64,000 nucleotides of DNA. Source: Pyrenochaeta sp. MPI-SDFR-AT-0127 (taxonomy: Eukaryota > Ascomycota > Dothideomycetes > Pleosporales > Cucurbitariaceae). The translations under genes were made by a program, and so were the position numbers. The stretch spans positions 434,001-498,000 of the forward strand of contig JAGTJM010000004.1 of assembly GCA_020747015.1 (NCBI GenBank), read 5' to 3'. This document shows, one piece after another, positions 11,601 to 23,856 of the stretch (position 1 is the first letter of the stretch; the number at the start of each line of letters is the position of its first letter). Under the pieces are notes generated by a model. The model was not told where the DNA came from. It did no database searches and saw only the letters and a list, made by a program, of their open reading frames with translations.

Positions 11601-14342
11601 CGAGATATCATCAATATCGCTGGCTCATTGTCAGATGCATCTCCGATGGTCCGCGAGAGCACTCTTTCGTTAGTATCCACTTGCCTGGAACGGGAACCTT
11701 CGTTGGAAAGATATGTTCTTGCCAGTATCCTTAATATGACTACAGATGTCTCGAATGGCCCGAAGAAGAAGGCTATAAAACTGCTCAAGGACCTTTATTT
11801 GGGCCCTACGACACGGGACAACAAACTCAAGATTGCAATATCTTTACTCTTGCCCTCGCAGGATGATGAACATGCCATATCTGATCTAAGCCGCAACGTC
11901 CTCGAGGATATCTGGCTCACATCTCCCAAGTCGAACACAAAGACCGACGAGAATCGGCTCAAACTCGATCGCGCACATCGTGCCTCGCTCATGGTCGATA
12001 TCATCGAGTTGATACAAGGACGTACAGTCCATATAGAGGCCTTTGAGAAGTTTTTCGTGCACGCGCTCTCATCCGATGCCAAAGGCCCAGCTGCGAATAT
12101 GCGAACATGCAAAGAGCTTGTCGCTGATATGATAGATGATGTTATTGGCTCTGAGTCTGGTTCGAGTGTCAGATCGCAAGCACGCATTATGAATGCACTC
12201 AGCATCTTCGCCAAAGTCAAATCGACCCTATTCACAGTAGATCAGGTCCAACTTTTGAAGTTATACATCAAGGAAATTGCGAACGTGGAAGATCTCTCTC
12301 TTGTTCGGCCAACCGTTATCATTTTCCGGCATGTGTTCCCGACCCTCCCTACACTCCAACATGCATTTGCAGAGGAGGTGCGAGCGAGCCTGATGAGGAT
12401 CGTCTCCAAATTAGCCACTTGCGCTTCTCTTGGCTGGGCAACAAGCAAGGAGACTCTTCTCGATGTCGCCCATTGCTTATGGACCATCAGCGCAATGCCT
12501 GACATGGGCCCCGACAAGCTATGCCTCACCATTACTTCTATTCTCTGCCAACTTCGGCCACTTCTTGCATCCACTAGAGACCAGGCCGTCACACTCCGCA
12601 ACAAAATCACTTCATATCTGATATTACTTGGCACTTTTGGCAAAGTATGCAATTTCGATCAATATATTGACACTTTTCGAAGCAAAGTTTTATTACAAAC
12701 ACGAAGTTTCATCGCCAAAAAGCAGGCAACAGAACAGCAAATGGAACCTCTCTTAGACAAGAGATCATCGGCATCACTACTTCTCCTGGACACCGTTCGA
12801 CCCTTCACAATGCAGTCTTGGGACCTGAGTATCAGGGAGTGTGCTCTACAAAGCCTTGGAGGGATCTGCCAGCAGTCGCCACAGCTCTTCATGCGTGCGG
12901 AGGTGGAGAAGGTAGTAAAGCTTGTTTTCATCAATGAGGACAATGATCAACTAAAGCGCGTTGCATTGTCCTTTTTCGACGAATACTTTACTTTCGCCGA
13001 GCGACGTTCAGAGACAGGCGCGCAGATTGCGACCGGCAAGGGAGCCGTCAATGGCTCCGCTCGCCTGGAGACATCGTTCGTGGCCAACGAGAATGATTCC
13101 GCAACACTTCATCTGGCCCAAAAGTTTCTGTCGAACTTTGTGGACGCTGCACTCAAGTACAACAACGAGCTAGCAGTTCTTGCTACCAGTATCATTGCTA
13201 GCATTAGTCGGCAAGGCCTCGTTCATCCAAAAGAATGTGGTGCCGCGCTTGTTGCTCTGGGTACTTCATTAAATGAGCACATAGCACGAGTGGCTTCTCT
13301 AGAACACAAACGAATACACGAAAAGCAGGAATCTTATCTCGAAAAGGAGTACATGCAAGCCATCCGCATCGCTTTCGACTATCAATGCAATGTCTTCAAC
13401 GATCCGCACGGAATGCTCGAGGCCACGCATAGCCCCAAACTTGCCAAGTTATTCGAGGCATTGAAGATTGGTAAGAAGGTTACATTCAAGAAGTTTGTCG
13501 ACAATCTCTGCAAGCAGGTCGACTTTGACTTATCAAAGTTGGACACGAGCGGCACACCTCCTGATGGCATTCTTTTCGCCCGTTTCTGCCTAGAGAACTT
13601 GGCTTTGCTTGACTTTCCGCATCTCGAGGAGCTTGCTGTGTTTCTCAACGCAGTCGAGGCAATCGTGCTCAAAAACACCGGACCTGCTGTCGCACTGGCC
13701 ATTGAAACCGAGATGCCGAAGCGTTTAGTTGTGCTCGAACAACCGCAGCTTCAAGAGGCCGGTGTTATGAATGGGGCGTTGCTGCCGCCACCGGAGTCCA
13801 TGTTCTCGGGGTCACAGATTGCACCACCCACTATTGATGATGCTCGACTACGCCAAATCACCACCGCCTGTATGATCCTACAGATGGTCTGGGAGACTCG
13901 AACCTTCGTCCGGCGCTGCTATAACTTGCACAAGTTTAATGGGCGCATCCCGCAAAAGGAGTATTCCAAACCAGCGAATCGCAATAACTTCGTCTCTGGC
14001 AAAGAACTGTGGGAACGTCTCACTCCAATTATGAGCGCACTTGGCAACCGCGAAGTCATGGTAAAGCAGTGTTACGACTTCGCTGACCTGCTCGAAATTG
14101 ACCGGGAGGCCAAAATTGCCGAGGATGAAGACGACGCTACTCTTGAAGCAGGCTATGAAACTCCTAACGAGAATGGCGACGAGGCAAATGGTGTACCATT
14201 CCCGACCAGTGGACGTAGCAGAAAAAGGAAGAGCAATGTAAGCTTAGGCAACACGCCAAAGAAGTCTAGAGTTAGGCAGCATGGGTCGAAAAGCAAGAAG
14301 AGGAATTCAAGGACACCAGACGGTGATGATGATTCGGACTAG
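8623..14342 (+). CDS. SCC2: Sister chromatid cohesion loader Scc2/Mis4 (NIPBL, Nipped-B family)
   Basis: Five exons: join(8623..8749,8833..9022,9073..9215,9262..11347,11399..14342), 1,829 aa. The introns are 83, 50, 46 and 51 bp and every join keeps phase. The N-terminal ~230 residues are disordered and Pro/Ser-rich (the Scc4-binding part in relatives). After that the protein is a HEAT-repeat solenoid. KLRSRGITGLEQLIDKDP (about residues 888-905) matches the cohesin-associated HEAT motif, and the stretch near residues 1,310-1,380, including RECALQSLGGICQQSPQLF, matches the Nipped-B C-terminal domain. The last ~60 residues are basic and nuclear-signal-like (GRSRKRKSN, NTPKKSRVR). With Scc4 it loads cohesin on chromatin and is a hub for chromosome cohesion and transcription. 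Length exceeds yeast Scc2 (1,493), as is usual in filamentous fungi. Confidence 0.92.
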
Positions 14343-15563
14343 GAGCCGTGATCGAATCTGCTTTCTGGTTAAAGCAAGAAGAGTAAGGTGTGACATACAA
14401 GCAACGCTGCGTCTCTGTGATGGGACCTAACGTCTCTATGCGCGCTGTACGTACTCCGTTGCCACATTGGCAAAACCTTTCCAATCACAAAGTGGCGTTA
14501 GGCATAGTATCTTTCCCTTAGATATACCCTCCAGCATGGTCAGGTCATGCATATGGCGTATTGGTCGTTTTGGCCACAATCGATTGTGGGATTCAGTTTT
14601 CGGTACATGGGCGTGACCATCCATGCTCATGGTTTAAAGCATGTAGACAGCTAAATATTGAGCAAATATATTAGTACATCTTACGGGATCATACCTTATT
14701 CTTCCCTGTATTTGAGCATTGTTTCCTCTCTGCGGTTTTTAGCGCTCGTCATCACAATGAAACCATGACCACCAGTCGTATAATTCACACTTGCGAGGCT
14801 ACTGTCACGTCATCTACGCATTCAAGCGGGCAAAATAGGAAAAAAAAATGCGAAGTTCGCTACCAGAATCGACCCTTCGCTCTCCTTATCGTTCACCTTG
14901 TAGGCAGCAGCGGCGGTGACAGCCAAAAAGGAAAGAGCACACGAAGGCACGAGTTATCGCGCCGACGAGATGCGTAAAGATATAGTGCAATCCTTTGTGT
15001 AGCTACTTTCCTGCCAACTCTGAAAGTTTAAAAATACATATAGCAAGAAATTATTAACTCAGGATTGTATTGCCCCGAAAGCGGTTGAGGGTTGGAGTGA
15101 GAAGGGAAAGGTCACGTGCTGTTAGGTCGCTGGTGCCTAGGCTGGCGAGGGGCCGAAAAGGGCTGCCTGGGGAACAAGTGCTAGGATTGTGTATGACTAG
15201 GTGCTATGTATGGACCAAGAACTGAATTGTTTTAGCTTGACAGGAAAGTAACACTAGGTCTGGTACTTTCTGGTGTAGCTTGTTGGGAATTTGTTGTTCC
15301 AAATGATACAGTGGTGTGATCACTATGCCCGAAGAATGTGTGGCATTCTGAGGCCCTGTGAAATTCGTTTGCCGAGAAAGGATAACCAGCTGTCCTATTC
15401 GACAAGGTATTTTTTTTATTTATTATGTCTAATTGCCCATGATATACTGGATATCGTTCCAATTCCAAATTTGTTTGTCATATATCTCCCCTTAGATTTA
15501 CTAGTACAAGTACAATTTCTGCTAGAGCTCTAACCAATCTTTTCTACTCATTCTATGATCCGA
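14343..15563. other. Convergent intergenic region
   Basis: 1.2 kb between the Scc2 gene and a convergent gene. Only short unsupported ORFs; no RNA gene or repeat recognised. Confidence 0.5.
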
Positions 15564-16487
15564 CTAGACGTTGACGAGTGGCTTCGTCTCCCGGGATACA
15601 AAAGTGTCATCCTCACTGTCGCTACTATCGCCCAGTGCCGTAGTCTTGATAGCTCGTTCAATTAAACGGTCCTTCTTACTAGGCGTTGTGACCTCTGAGT
15701 GACCGCCTTTGGTATCCTGCATCTCGAACCCGTCGGTAAGGGACAGCATTCGTGGAGAGTCGGAGCGACTCTTTTTTTCCTCGAAGTCGAATTCGAGATT
15801 GAGCGTCATGAATGAATCACTCGGGCCCTTCTCACTCTCGTTTCCTTTGGCCTCCTCAAGGTCCGCATACAAATCGTCGTGGCAGCTGGAGCTTTTGCTC
15901 AACCTTCGTGAGTTCTCTCGCATAGTTTTCATTCTCGCCGCTGGTGGAGAATTCTCGTTGTGGACACGTCGTGGCGGCGTGGGCAGGGTGCTTGGGAGGT
16001 CCTTTGATGCTGCGTTAAGTAGTACCTCGGACGGCTCTCGAGAAAGCATTATAAAAGTGGGTTCCACAGAAGTTGAACGTGAACTAGTAGGCGAGGGTCG
16101 AGACGTTGGTGGGTGGGATGGAGGATGAGACTGCAGGCCTAGAAGGTGTATGGCATCACTTGATGCTTTCTCGCGGATATACTTGCGTTCGGCATCAGTG
16201 AGTCCGGGAATTGCATCGCTGACGTCCACGCGGCGGACATCGGTAGGTGAGCCCTTGTGATTGTCAGTTCATCTCGATGAATGCTATAGTTCAAAGTTGA
16301 GGTAGAGCGGCCATCTGAATCGGGTTGCTGCCGTGGTGTTTGGAAGCAGGCCCAACCCTGCTGATACGTTTCTTGACTGGTCTGAACTAGGTATAGTGAC
16401 GGTACGCACTATTTTCAATTTTCGCTCACGCTTACCGCAGCATAGAAGAGCTTGTCCAAACTTCATGAGAATGTCCTTAACGGCCAT
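15564..16487 (-). CDS. Conserved fungal hypothetical protein with N-terminal Cys pair
   Basis: complement(join(15564..16253,16410..16487)), 255 aa. Exon 1 codes for 26 residues beginning MAVKDILMKFGQALLCCGKR. A 156-bp intron, the longest inferred here (GTGCGT donor, ACAAG acceptor), joins it in phase to GSPTDVRRVDVSDAIPGLTDAE. The core DAIPGLTDAERKYIREKAS looks conserved and helical. The rest is Ser/Pro-rich and acidic, with likely phosphorylation clusters (GDSSDSEDD). The amphipathic start with two adjacent Cys suggests palmitoylation and membrane attachment; this is inference. No transmembrane segment or enzyme motif is visible. I do not know its function. The exon 1 assignment rests on phase, an ATG and resemblance to related fungal N-termini. 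Confidence 0.7.
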
Positions 16488-17662
16488 GATATCGGTTGGT
16501 GTCGGTATTTTTGATGCAGTTGATCGGCGAAGAAACGCAAAGGGGTATATTGAAGTGATCGATGAAGGCACGCTGCAGTAGACAAGTGAACGACAAAAAG
16601 AAAGTAAAGCCTGAAAAGGCCACGCTAAGTGTACAAACAAGAGATGGCGAGAAATGAACGACCACGACCACGAGATGATGTGGTCATGGAAGGTCGATGA
16701 AGTGCTTGAAGAAAGGACCGATATTCAGAAAACTCGATCAAGACTATAAGAGACAGGTGAGAAATTGGTTTCCTAAGCGACTCGTCTGGTAAGAAATTTT
16801 CCACCGCGTGGCGTTTGCTCATCCCTTGCGGTCTCCAGTCATGGTCCGGGATGGCATTCCATCGAATCGATGATTGCAAAGCAGTAATCAGTGGAGGTGC
16901 AAGTCTGTAGAAGGCGTGGGGCCTGGAATGTGGACCCTGGAGAATCTCGTTGCTAGATGGGAAACTTGAGTCTGTGATGAAGCGATAGAAGTCGAGAAAA
17001 CTGTATCATCAAAACAAGAAGGCAAACGTTGATCAGATGAATGAGTCGTTCTCGTTGGAAGTACTTGCTTGAGTCTGTGATCGTGCAGTTAGACATCAAC
17101 GTCTACATTGGGATGCTCGGCGTCGTCGCGTTTGTGACACCAACCTTGCATCAGGAACGCATTCTTCGGGTACTAGACACGAAGAGCACCGTGAATGATC
17201 CGCCTTACTGTTAGCTTGTATAATGAGCTGCATACATGAGACAGGTGGTCTCACCCCAACGAATGAAGGATTAGTAGCTAAGGGAGGGTGTAGTGCACAT
17301 GTGTGGTACTGCATGTAGTACGATCCCGAGACGCCAAGTCAGGTGAGGACGTGTTTCGCGAGTCCTTCGTGAGGCGGTGACACCAAGTCGCGGCAGATCT
17401 TGTAATGGTCCACATGAGAGATTTCAGACAGATCCGCATCAATGAGTCAAAAGTTTGGTTGCAACACGGTTAGTAACACGTAGTCGTCAATTACATACAA
17501 TAATGACAGTTGTAACCAATTGAGATTGAACACAAGTGCTTTTGGCATTTTGACAGATGACGTTCCCTCGATCTGCGCTAGATCGCTGTCCTCTGCAGGG
17601 AGAGACAATCTGTTTCATGCCTAAACTAGCCAGTAGTGCAAGCTCATCTTATGCGATGGTAA
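16488..17662. other. Intergenic region upstream of the 255-aa gene
   Basis: 1.2 kb between the start of the 255-aa gene and the stop of the aldehyde dehydrogenase gene, both on the minus strand. Promoter of the former and 3' region of the latter; nothing else recognised. Confidence 0.45.
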
Positions 17663-19169
17663 CTATTTCGGGTAATCTTTGACGTGGTAGCTCTTGAGCT
17701 TAATGAACTGATCAAAGCCGAATTTGCTCAGAGTCTGTCCTTTTCCAGAATCCTTCCACCCAACCCATGCTAGGTCCTGTTCTAATTAGTACTTGCTTGC
17801 TCAAGGATCACATGATACTTACTGGTGCGGGGTAGTCGCATCGGTTCACAAAGACTGTGCCAGCTTCCACGTCGTCGACAAGCTCGTGACCTTTGCTAGT
17901 ATCTTTAGTCCAGATACTTGCTGTAAGTCCGAACTGACTGTCATTCATGAGTTTGATTGCTTCCGCATCGCTCTTGACCCTCATGACTGGAATCACAGGC
18001 CCAAAAGTCTCCTCTGTCATGACAGCCATCTCGTGTGTGACGTCTGTCAACAGGGTCGGAGCGACGTAATTGCCATCTGCAGGTGGATTCTCGAAGGTGG
18101 AATTTTCTGGGGTGGCGTTCTTGGCCCCCTTCTCCAAGGCATCTTTGATATGTGCTTGTATAGCCTCTGCTGATCGTTTGGAGACCACGGGACCAACGTG
18201 CGTACTCTTGTCGGAAGGATCGCCAAGCCTATACCCTTTGAGAACATCCTGAACGGCCGACACGAATTCGTCATGGATCTTCTCGTCCACGTATACTCTT
18301 TCGACGCTGCAGCAACTCTGGCCTGAGTTGAAGATGGCACCATCCACAATCTCCTCGGCGGCCCATCTAATGTCGACGTCGGATCTTACATATGCAGGAT
18401 CCTTGCCTCCCAGTTCAAGACCGACACGAAGCGGGACTCGGTCATTTGCAGCGCTCTGGACTGCGAGGCCATTGGCCACTGAGCCTGTGAAACAGACGAG
18501 CTGAATCCGCGGTGACCGCGCTATGGTCTCGATCTGGGTTATAGACCCACTGTGAAAAATTTGGAGCACACCATCGGGCAATCCGGCATCTTTGAATATC
18601 TGCTGGATCTGCTCGGCACTGGTTGGGGTTTGTGGGGAAGGCTTCAGGATCACTGAGTTGCCCGCAAGCAGAGCAGGTACTAGCGAGTTGACGAGGGTCA
18701 GATACGGGTACTGCAGGACAATTTAGTATGTGGGCGAGTAAATATAGCCTATTGCCACACGTACGTTCCACGGGAACAGAATCAATACAGGCCCAAGCGG
18801 GACTTTCTTGATGTAGCGCTTGAAGCCTTTTTCTGCCTCACCCTCGGTATCCTTGAGCGTCTCGTCACTGATCTTGACCAGGTATTCACCGCGCATGACA
18901 GCTGTGGTGACCTCTTTGGGAGTGTACGCGATAGGTCGGCCCATCTGCTCAGTGAGCTCCTTGCCCAACACATCTTGGCGCTCATTCAGTAGCTTCAAGG
19001 CTTTTTTCACAATCTTTTGTCTTTCAGCAAGTGATGTGCGTCGAAACGACTCGAAAGCAGCTGTGGCCGTCTCAGGTATAGACTGAAGATCAGCATCTGA
19101 GAGGCCATTGCGCGTGACAACAGGCTTGTTGGTAATGGGAGAGATAGTCGTGATCTTCTCTAGCGACAT
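17663..19169 (-). CDS. NAD(P)-dependent aldehyde dehydrogenase
   Basis: complement(join(17663..17776,17823..18710,18765..19169)), 468 aa, a full-length ALDH. The introns are 54 bp (GTACGT..TGCAG) and 46 bp (GTAAGT..AACAG), both phase 0. They join LILFPWN to YPYLTLVNSL and CDYPAP to DLAWVGWKDSGKG. Motifs: Rossmann-side VPLGPVLILFPWN, cofactor-binding FTGSVANG (about 209-216), general base E234 in LELGGKD, catalytic C268 in FNSGQSCC, and MTEETFGPV near the C-terminal part. The enzyme oxidises an aldehyde to the acid; the general outline is like succinate-semialdehyde or betaine-aldehyde type enzymes, but the substrate cannot be read from sequence. No organelle signal is evident. The next gene upstream, xlnR, is over 4 kb away, so no operon-like or cluster context helps. 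Confidence 0.92.
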
Positions 19170-22100
19170 GACGATGGTACGTGGCTGAGCAATGACCTTG
19201 TCGGTAAATTGATTAGAAGATGCAAGATGAGCAAAGACCACTGTTTTACCGTGGTGGCCTTGGAGCAGTTAATTTTGAGTTGAGACTTCACATATCGGTC
19301 CGGTGACGTAAGAATTGCGCTAATGCCAGTCGAGCCTAGATTCGGTGGATCCTCAGGCACGTGCAGTGCGACCCCAAAGCCATTCACATTGACCCCTCCC
19401 CCCCCCCCCCAACCAACGGAGCCAAACAAAGTATCCGTCTTCTCCATCATAGCGCGATGAACAATACTTCAATTGGCGCAAAACTTCACGGTGGTCACTT
19501 CGATTGTGCATAGGCCATAATGTGGCGGCTTGCTACTTTATCTACTCCTTGACTGGCCTCAGCTGTGTAAGCGTGCAGTATATCGACACCTTGGGGCCAT
19601 TGCCGCTGACCCGGTTTCAAGATGTTCAATATTTACCGCCCGGCATTCTGCGAATGCCTTGAGTTCGTGGCCACCCCAATGAACGATCCGAAGGTAATGC
19701 CCGAAGATTTCAGCGCTCCTCGTGCCAGTCCTTTGGAACCCGGAAGGAAGGCAATGCCAGTGCGCATGGCTTTGGGCAGCTAGTGGTGTGTTCATCCCAT
19801 GATCGCCCTCAAGCAGGATCTAGTGACCATCACAATTACTATTCTCGAACAGATGGCGAACAAGGAGGCCGTTCTCACGGCATCGCCGATTTGTCGAAAT
19901 CGACGAATCAAAGGTTCAAAGTTTTCAACGACCATGGCGGAAAACAAAATCATCGTTGGCAATTCGACAGATACATAGCTCTTGTTGGTTGAACTTTCCT
20001 TTCCAAGCGCAGCTTCCCCACCCACCACGCCACATGCTGTCAATGGCAGCGTGAATTAGGCGCCAGTCGATAAGAGCACTTTGCATCTTACTGATACGAG
20101 GAAAGAGTTGCCCCTGTGTAAAGATCATGGCACTATGTCTGCATGGCATGGATAACCTCAACAGTTCTCCTTGGTGGTTGCAAAGTTGTCTGGAGAAGCC
20201 CTCTGTGAAGGGATGCCGTGTCGAAAGAGGGGCAGTCAACAGTGGTCGCGAAGCCTGATTCAGAGAGCCCTGCTCCCCAATGGATGCTACGGCAGTACAA
20301 ACTCCGTACCCGATGTCCATTACCCATCAATTCCCTTTAAGTGACCAGGGAACTTCACGAGTGAAGCCAAAACGTGCAAGAGTGTCAGCCTGCACTACGC
20401 GAGATCAGGAGAGGTACATGATCTCTCCAACGGTGCATATCTCGGTTGGTCAATTCCAATTTCCCTGCACTCATTCACGCTGCCCATGCACGCCGCGGCG
20501 TCAATTGCTGCACGAGCAATATCTGCGAGATCAGCAGTCCAGCATTGAGTCGGGCCTGGGGAGCCGTGGGTAACCTGTGCGTCTTCTATCACTCCTGGGG
20601 AACTGCAATTCTTCTAGCGTACGGCATGTCGCAACCCTTTCCAAATGCCGGTCCAGATTGATGGAATTGTTGGAGGAGCGCGGTAACAAAACGTACACAA
20701 TCACTGAAAACGTATTCCTTGTGTCATATCCATGCAGTCGCACCTTCATGTTAGAGCTGTGGGAGTGCAGCGAATTCGATAGTTTTCAGCATCCTTGGGT
20801 TGTTAGCCACATGGCCCATTGTTTTGCTAGCCCCACCTCAACGACCATTCATAACTGGGGATTGTTGGCACTAGACCCACAGCCTGGACACAGGAAACTA
20901 TGAGTCTTGCCTCCATCATGAGTTCTGTCCAAAGCGGTCACATAGACAACGAAGTTCCACCACTGAATGAAGGAAGGCATGAGATAAGATACCGAAAAGC
21001 AATTACGCCGATTTATAATACGTTGCGACGTAAGTGGGCAAGGTAATCTTCGATCCAGCAGAGCGGACAAGGTTCATCAAGCCGTTTGCATGACCATTTC
21101 GACGCTGGGGCACAGCTGATCCCGTTCCTGACTATACCACAGAAGCGATCATGTGCATGAACGTTGCTGCACCTAGGCAAAAGGACAACTCAGACAGATG
21201 CACAAACTCCAAAATTACCTTCTTTTATCCTCCATGCACACATCTGACAATAGTTCTGCTCAATGATACACGTGTAGTCATGACCCCTCGCAGCAGCTTC
21301 CACATGAGGCGAGCACCCCCGTATTTCGGAGAAGGATTGGGGCTGCAGGAGTCGAGCGATCACCAACCGCTGCACCCACCCAACTTGGCCCCAAGATGAT
21401 GGTGGTGTGGGTCACAAATGGGCTAGATAGCGTTCTCAGTGGCGCTTTTTGGTCCACGGCATCGGTGGCTTACAAGAGCAGGAAGCTCACCACATGGAGG
21501 ATGCTCTCTGGTCATCGATGCTGCGTGTGTCAAGGCTACGGAGATGCATACCCGGTCCAAAGGCGGCGTAGTGCCACATTTTACGGCCTCAACCCTCCAC
21601 GAGGAATCTGGAACTTTGGTACTGAGGCTGAGCGCTGAATAAACTTGGGAAGGCCAATGAAATGCTTCCCCCAAAAATGTCATCGCCCATCTCACCCTTT
21701 CACAACTTATGCTTTGGCCGTTGCTCATCCTAGTCCATGACGACGGCTTATTATTCGGAATTTGCGCTTCCTTGGGAAATTGGACCACACAAAAAGGATG
21801 TCAATGGGATTAAAAAAACACGTCAGTCAAGCTTGGCCGTTCCAGCAATAGCTGTTTTTCTGGTACGAGGCAATGTGCCGCGCAAAGGAACCGACTTTCG
21901 GTGCAAGCGTTCCTGCAATCAGAGATGGCCAAGCTGTCAAAAAGTGTTGTGGGGCAAAAAAGGAAAGGCCAAAAACGTCGACATGCGGAGCGATCCGCTG
22001 GCCTTGCAGTTCGCCGCCCAGTGCGGTCGTGAAGATCTGTCAGCTAACGATTCCCAGATCTCCTCCGGAATGATGGGACCAGACGAGATGAGAGCGATTG

Positions 22101-23856
22101 GAGCCAGCCATGGCCAAGAGAGTATTCTTTGCTGCTAATTTACCGCTACCAGCCTTCCAATTGAGATGAGCGGAGCAGACCGCACCGTCAGAACGATGGT
22201 TCTCCTCGCACAAGTCAACAGAGTCGTTGGCGCCATGGGCCGTTTGGGCAGGCGGGGCCAAGGACGCTGACATGACCGTGCCGTGACCTCTAGTCCCGGA
22301 CTTGATATCATAACGTGGACTCGTATAGACCAGAGTTTGCGCGTACCAGGCCCTCTCCCCAGATCCAACTTGGCGACCTGACCTTGGCTGCTGCAGGCGA
22401 GCATCCTAGCCCATTGATGATTGTGGAGGAGTTCCCAACATGCATTACCGAACTGGATATTGAAGAGCATTTATTATGCGAAGACCCTCTAGATCTGCGG
22501 CTTGACGCTAAGCGATTTGTTTCGGGGGTAGCCCTGCCAAATGGGCCGAGGGTCCAATCGGGCAGACAGCATCAGGTCATGGAAGGGTTTTGGAAGACTC
22601 TGCGACCGATGTCCTCGCAAACCCAAGCATGAATCATGCCCATTCCGGCTACTTTTGTGGTTTCTGGATGAAGGCGGATCAGCACAGGCTGGCAACGGAT
22701 GGCGGATTGCGGATTATTCACCAGGGTGCAGTATGACCGGCAGCTGTGGCGGGTAACGCAGGCTGTCAGGATTGCTGTGAGGCAGGGTGCACAACTGGGG
22801 TTTGCCACTTGGGGGCTTTAGATCCCGTGATGGTCGCGTAGAAGGGATTCTGGCGGTGGGTGGAGACTGCCAGGTCCCGTGCGGTCAGCGGGTCATTGTG
22901 CTAACGGGCGCACAGCAGCGCAGCAGCGGGCAGCGGTCGCCAATCACCGCGCGGGCTGTTTCTCATGGCTCCTAGCAACGAGAAACGGGGGTTAGAGTGG
23001 CGGGTGGGTCTGTGGGTACGAAAAGATACATGTTGAGCCGGCATCGGTACGCCGCCATTCTCTTAAGACGGTCGCATATAGGGTCGGGATGGCACGATCA
23101 GCTAATATGAGCTTTTGATTGCGGGCTAGGCTGCGGCGAGCATTTTGGGAGGGTGCGTCCGCTCAAGCTCGCGGCACTGACGATCCAGCGGCTTTGCTGG
23201 ACTGTGCTTCCAGGCGGGAATGTTGGTGTGCAGCGGGATCCTGGTCGGACAAGGGGTGAATGGTGACTGGGGGGGAACGGAAGGGCAGAACCACCTTGGA
23301 CTCCTGGACGCACGCACGCACGAACATGCTTGCCCTGGCTGTCTATCTCGTTTGCAGCACATGTGGCCCAGAAGACGTTCTCTGACGCACGATACAGCTG
23401 GACCCGGAGAAAGGACGGTCTGCGCATGCCGGTCCGGTATTGGGTACCCTGTCGCCTCCAAGCAAAGTGGACAGACGTGTGTGTTATACCCCGCCGCGGC
23501 CACTAAGATCGAGTTGTTAAGGCGGAGACTGCACTGGCCGACAAAAAAGCTATATTGTACCCAGGCACACCGCAGCTGCTTCAAAGGTAAGAAAGGACGG
23601 GTGGACCGCTGGCCTTGCATATATCTTTTTTTTTCGACATCTTTTGGCGACATCATCGTCAGCATCATCACCCCAGCCCGGCGCTGAACCCCCATCAACC
23701 TCTGCGCCGTTGCCACTCTTCCTGCCTGCCAGCCCTCTTGTCAGGACCCTCTTCCTCCTCCTCACCAGCGCTTCTCGCCCACGGCCGTCTGCCGTTCGGT
23801 TTCCATCTTTTCTGCCTTCGAGTGGTGGATTTTGCGGCGGAGACGGACGCTAAATC
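19170..23856. other. Long gene-free region upstream of xlnR
   Basis: 4.7 kb between two divergent genes. I found no ORF with family resemblance on either strand, no tRNA and no transposon. A run of 13 C lies at about 19,398-19,410. The last ~250 bp before 23,857 is strongly pyrimidine-rich on the plus strand, with a T-run near 23,629, typical of fungal core promoters and leaders. Matches to the CreA consensus SYGGRG (for example CTGGGG near 23,268) occur, but the motif is too short to prove carbon-catabolite control. It most likely contains a large regulatory region for xlnR. Confidence 0.5.

Noticed and set aside
19398..19410. Poly-C run as a structural or regulatory element
   Set aside because: A single homopolymer; could be slippage or sequencing noise, with no partner structure.
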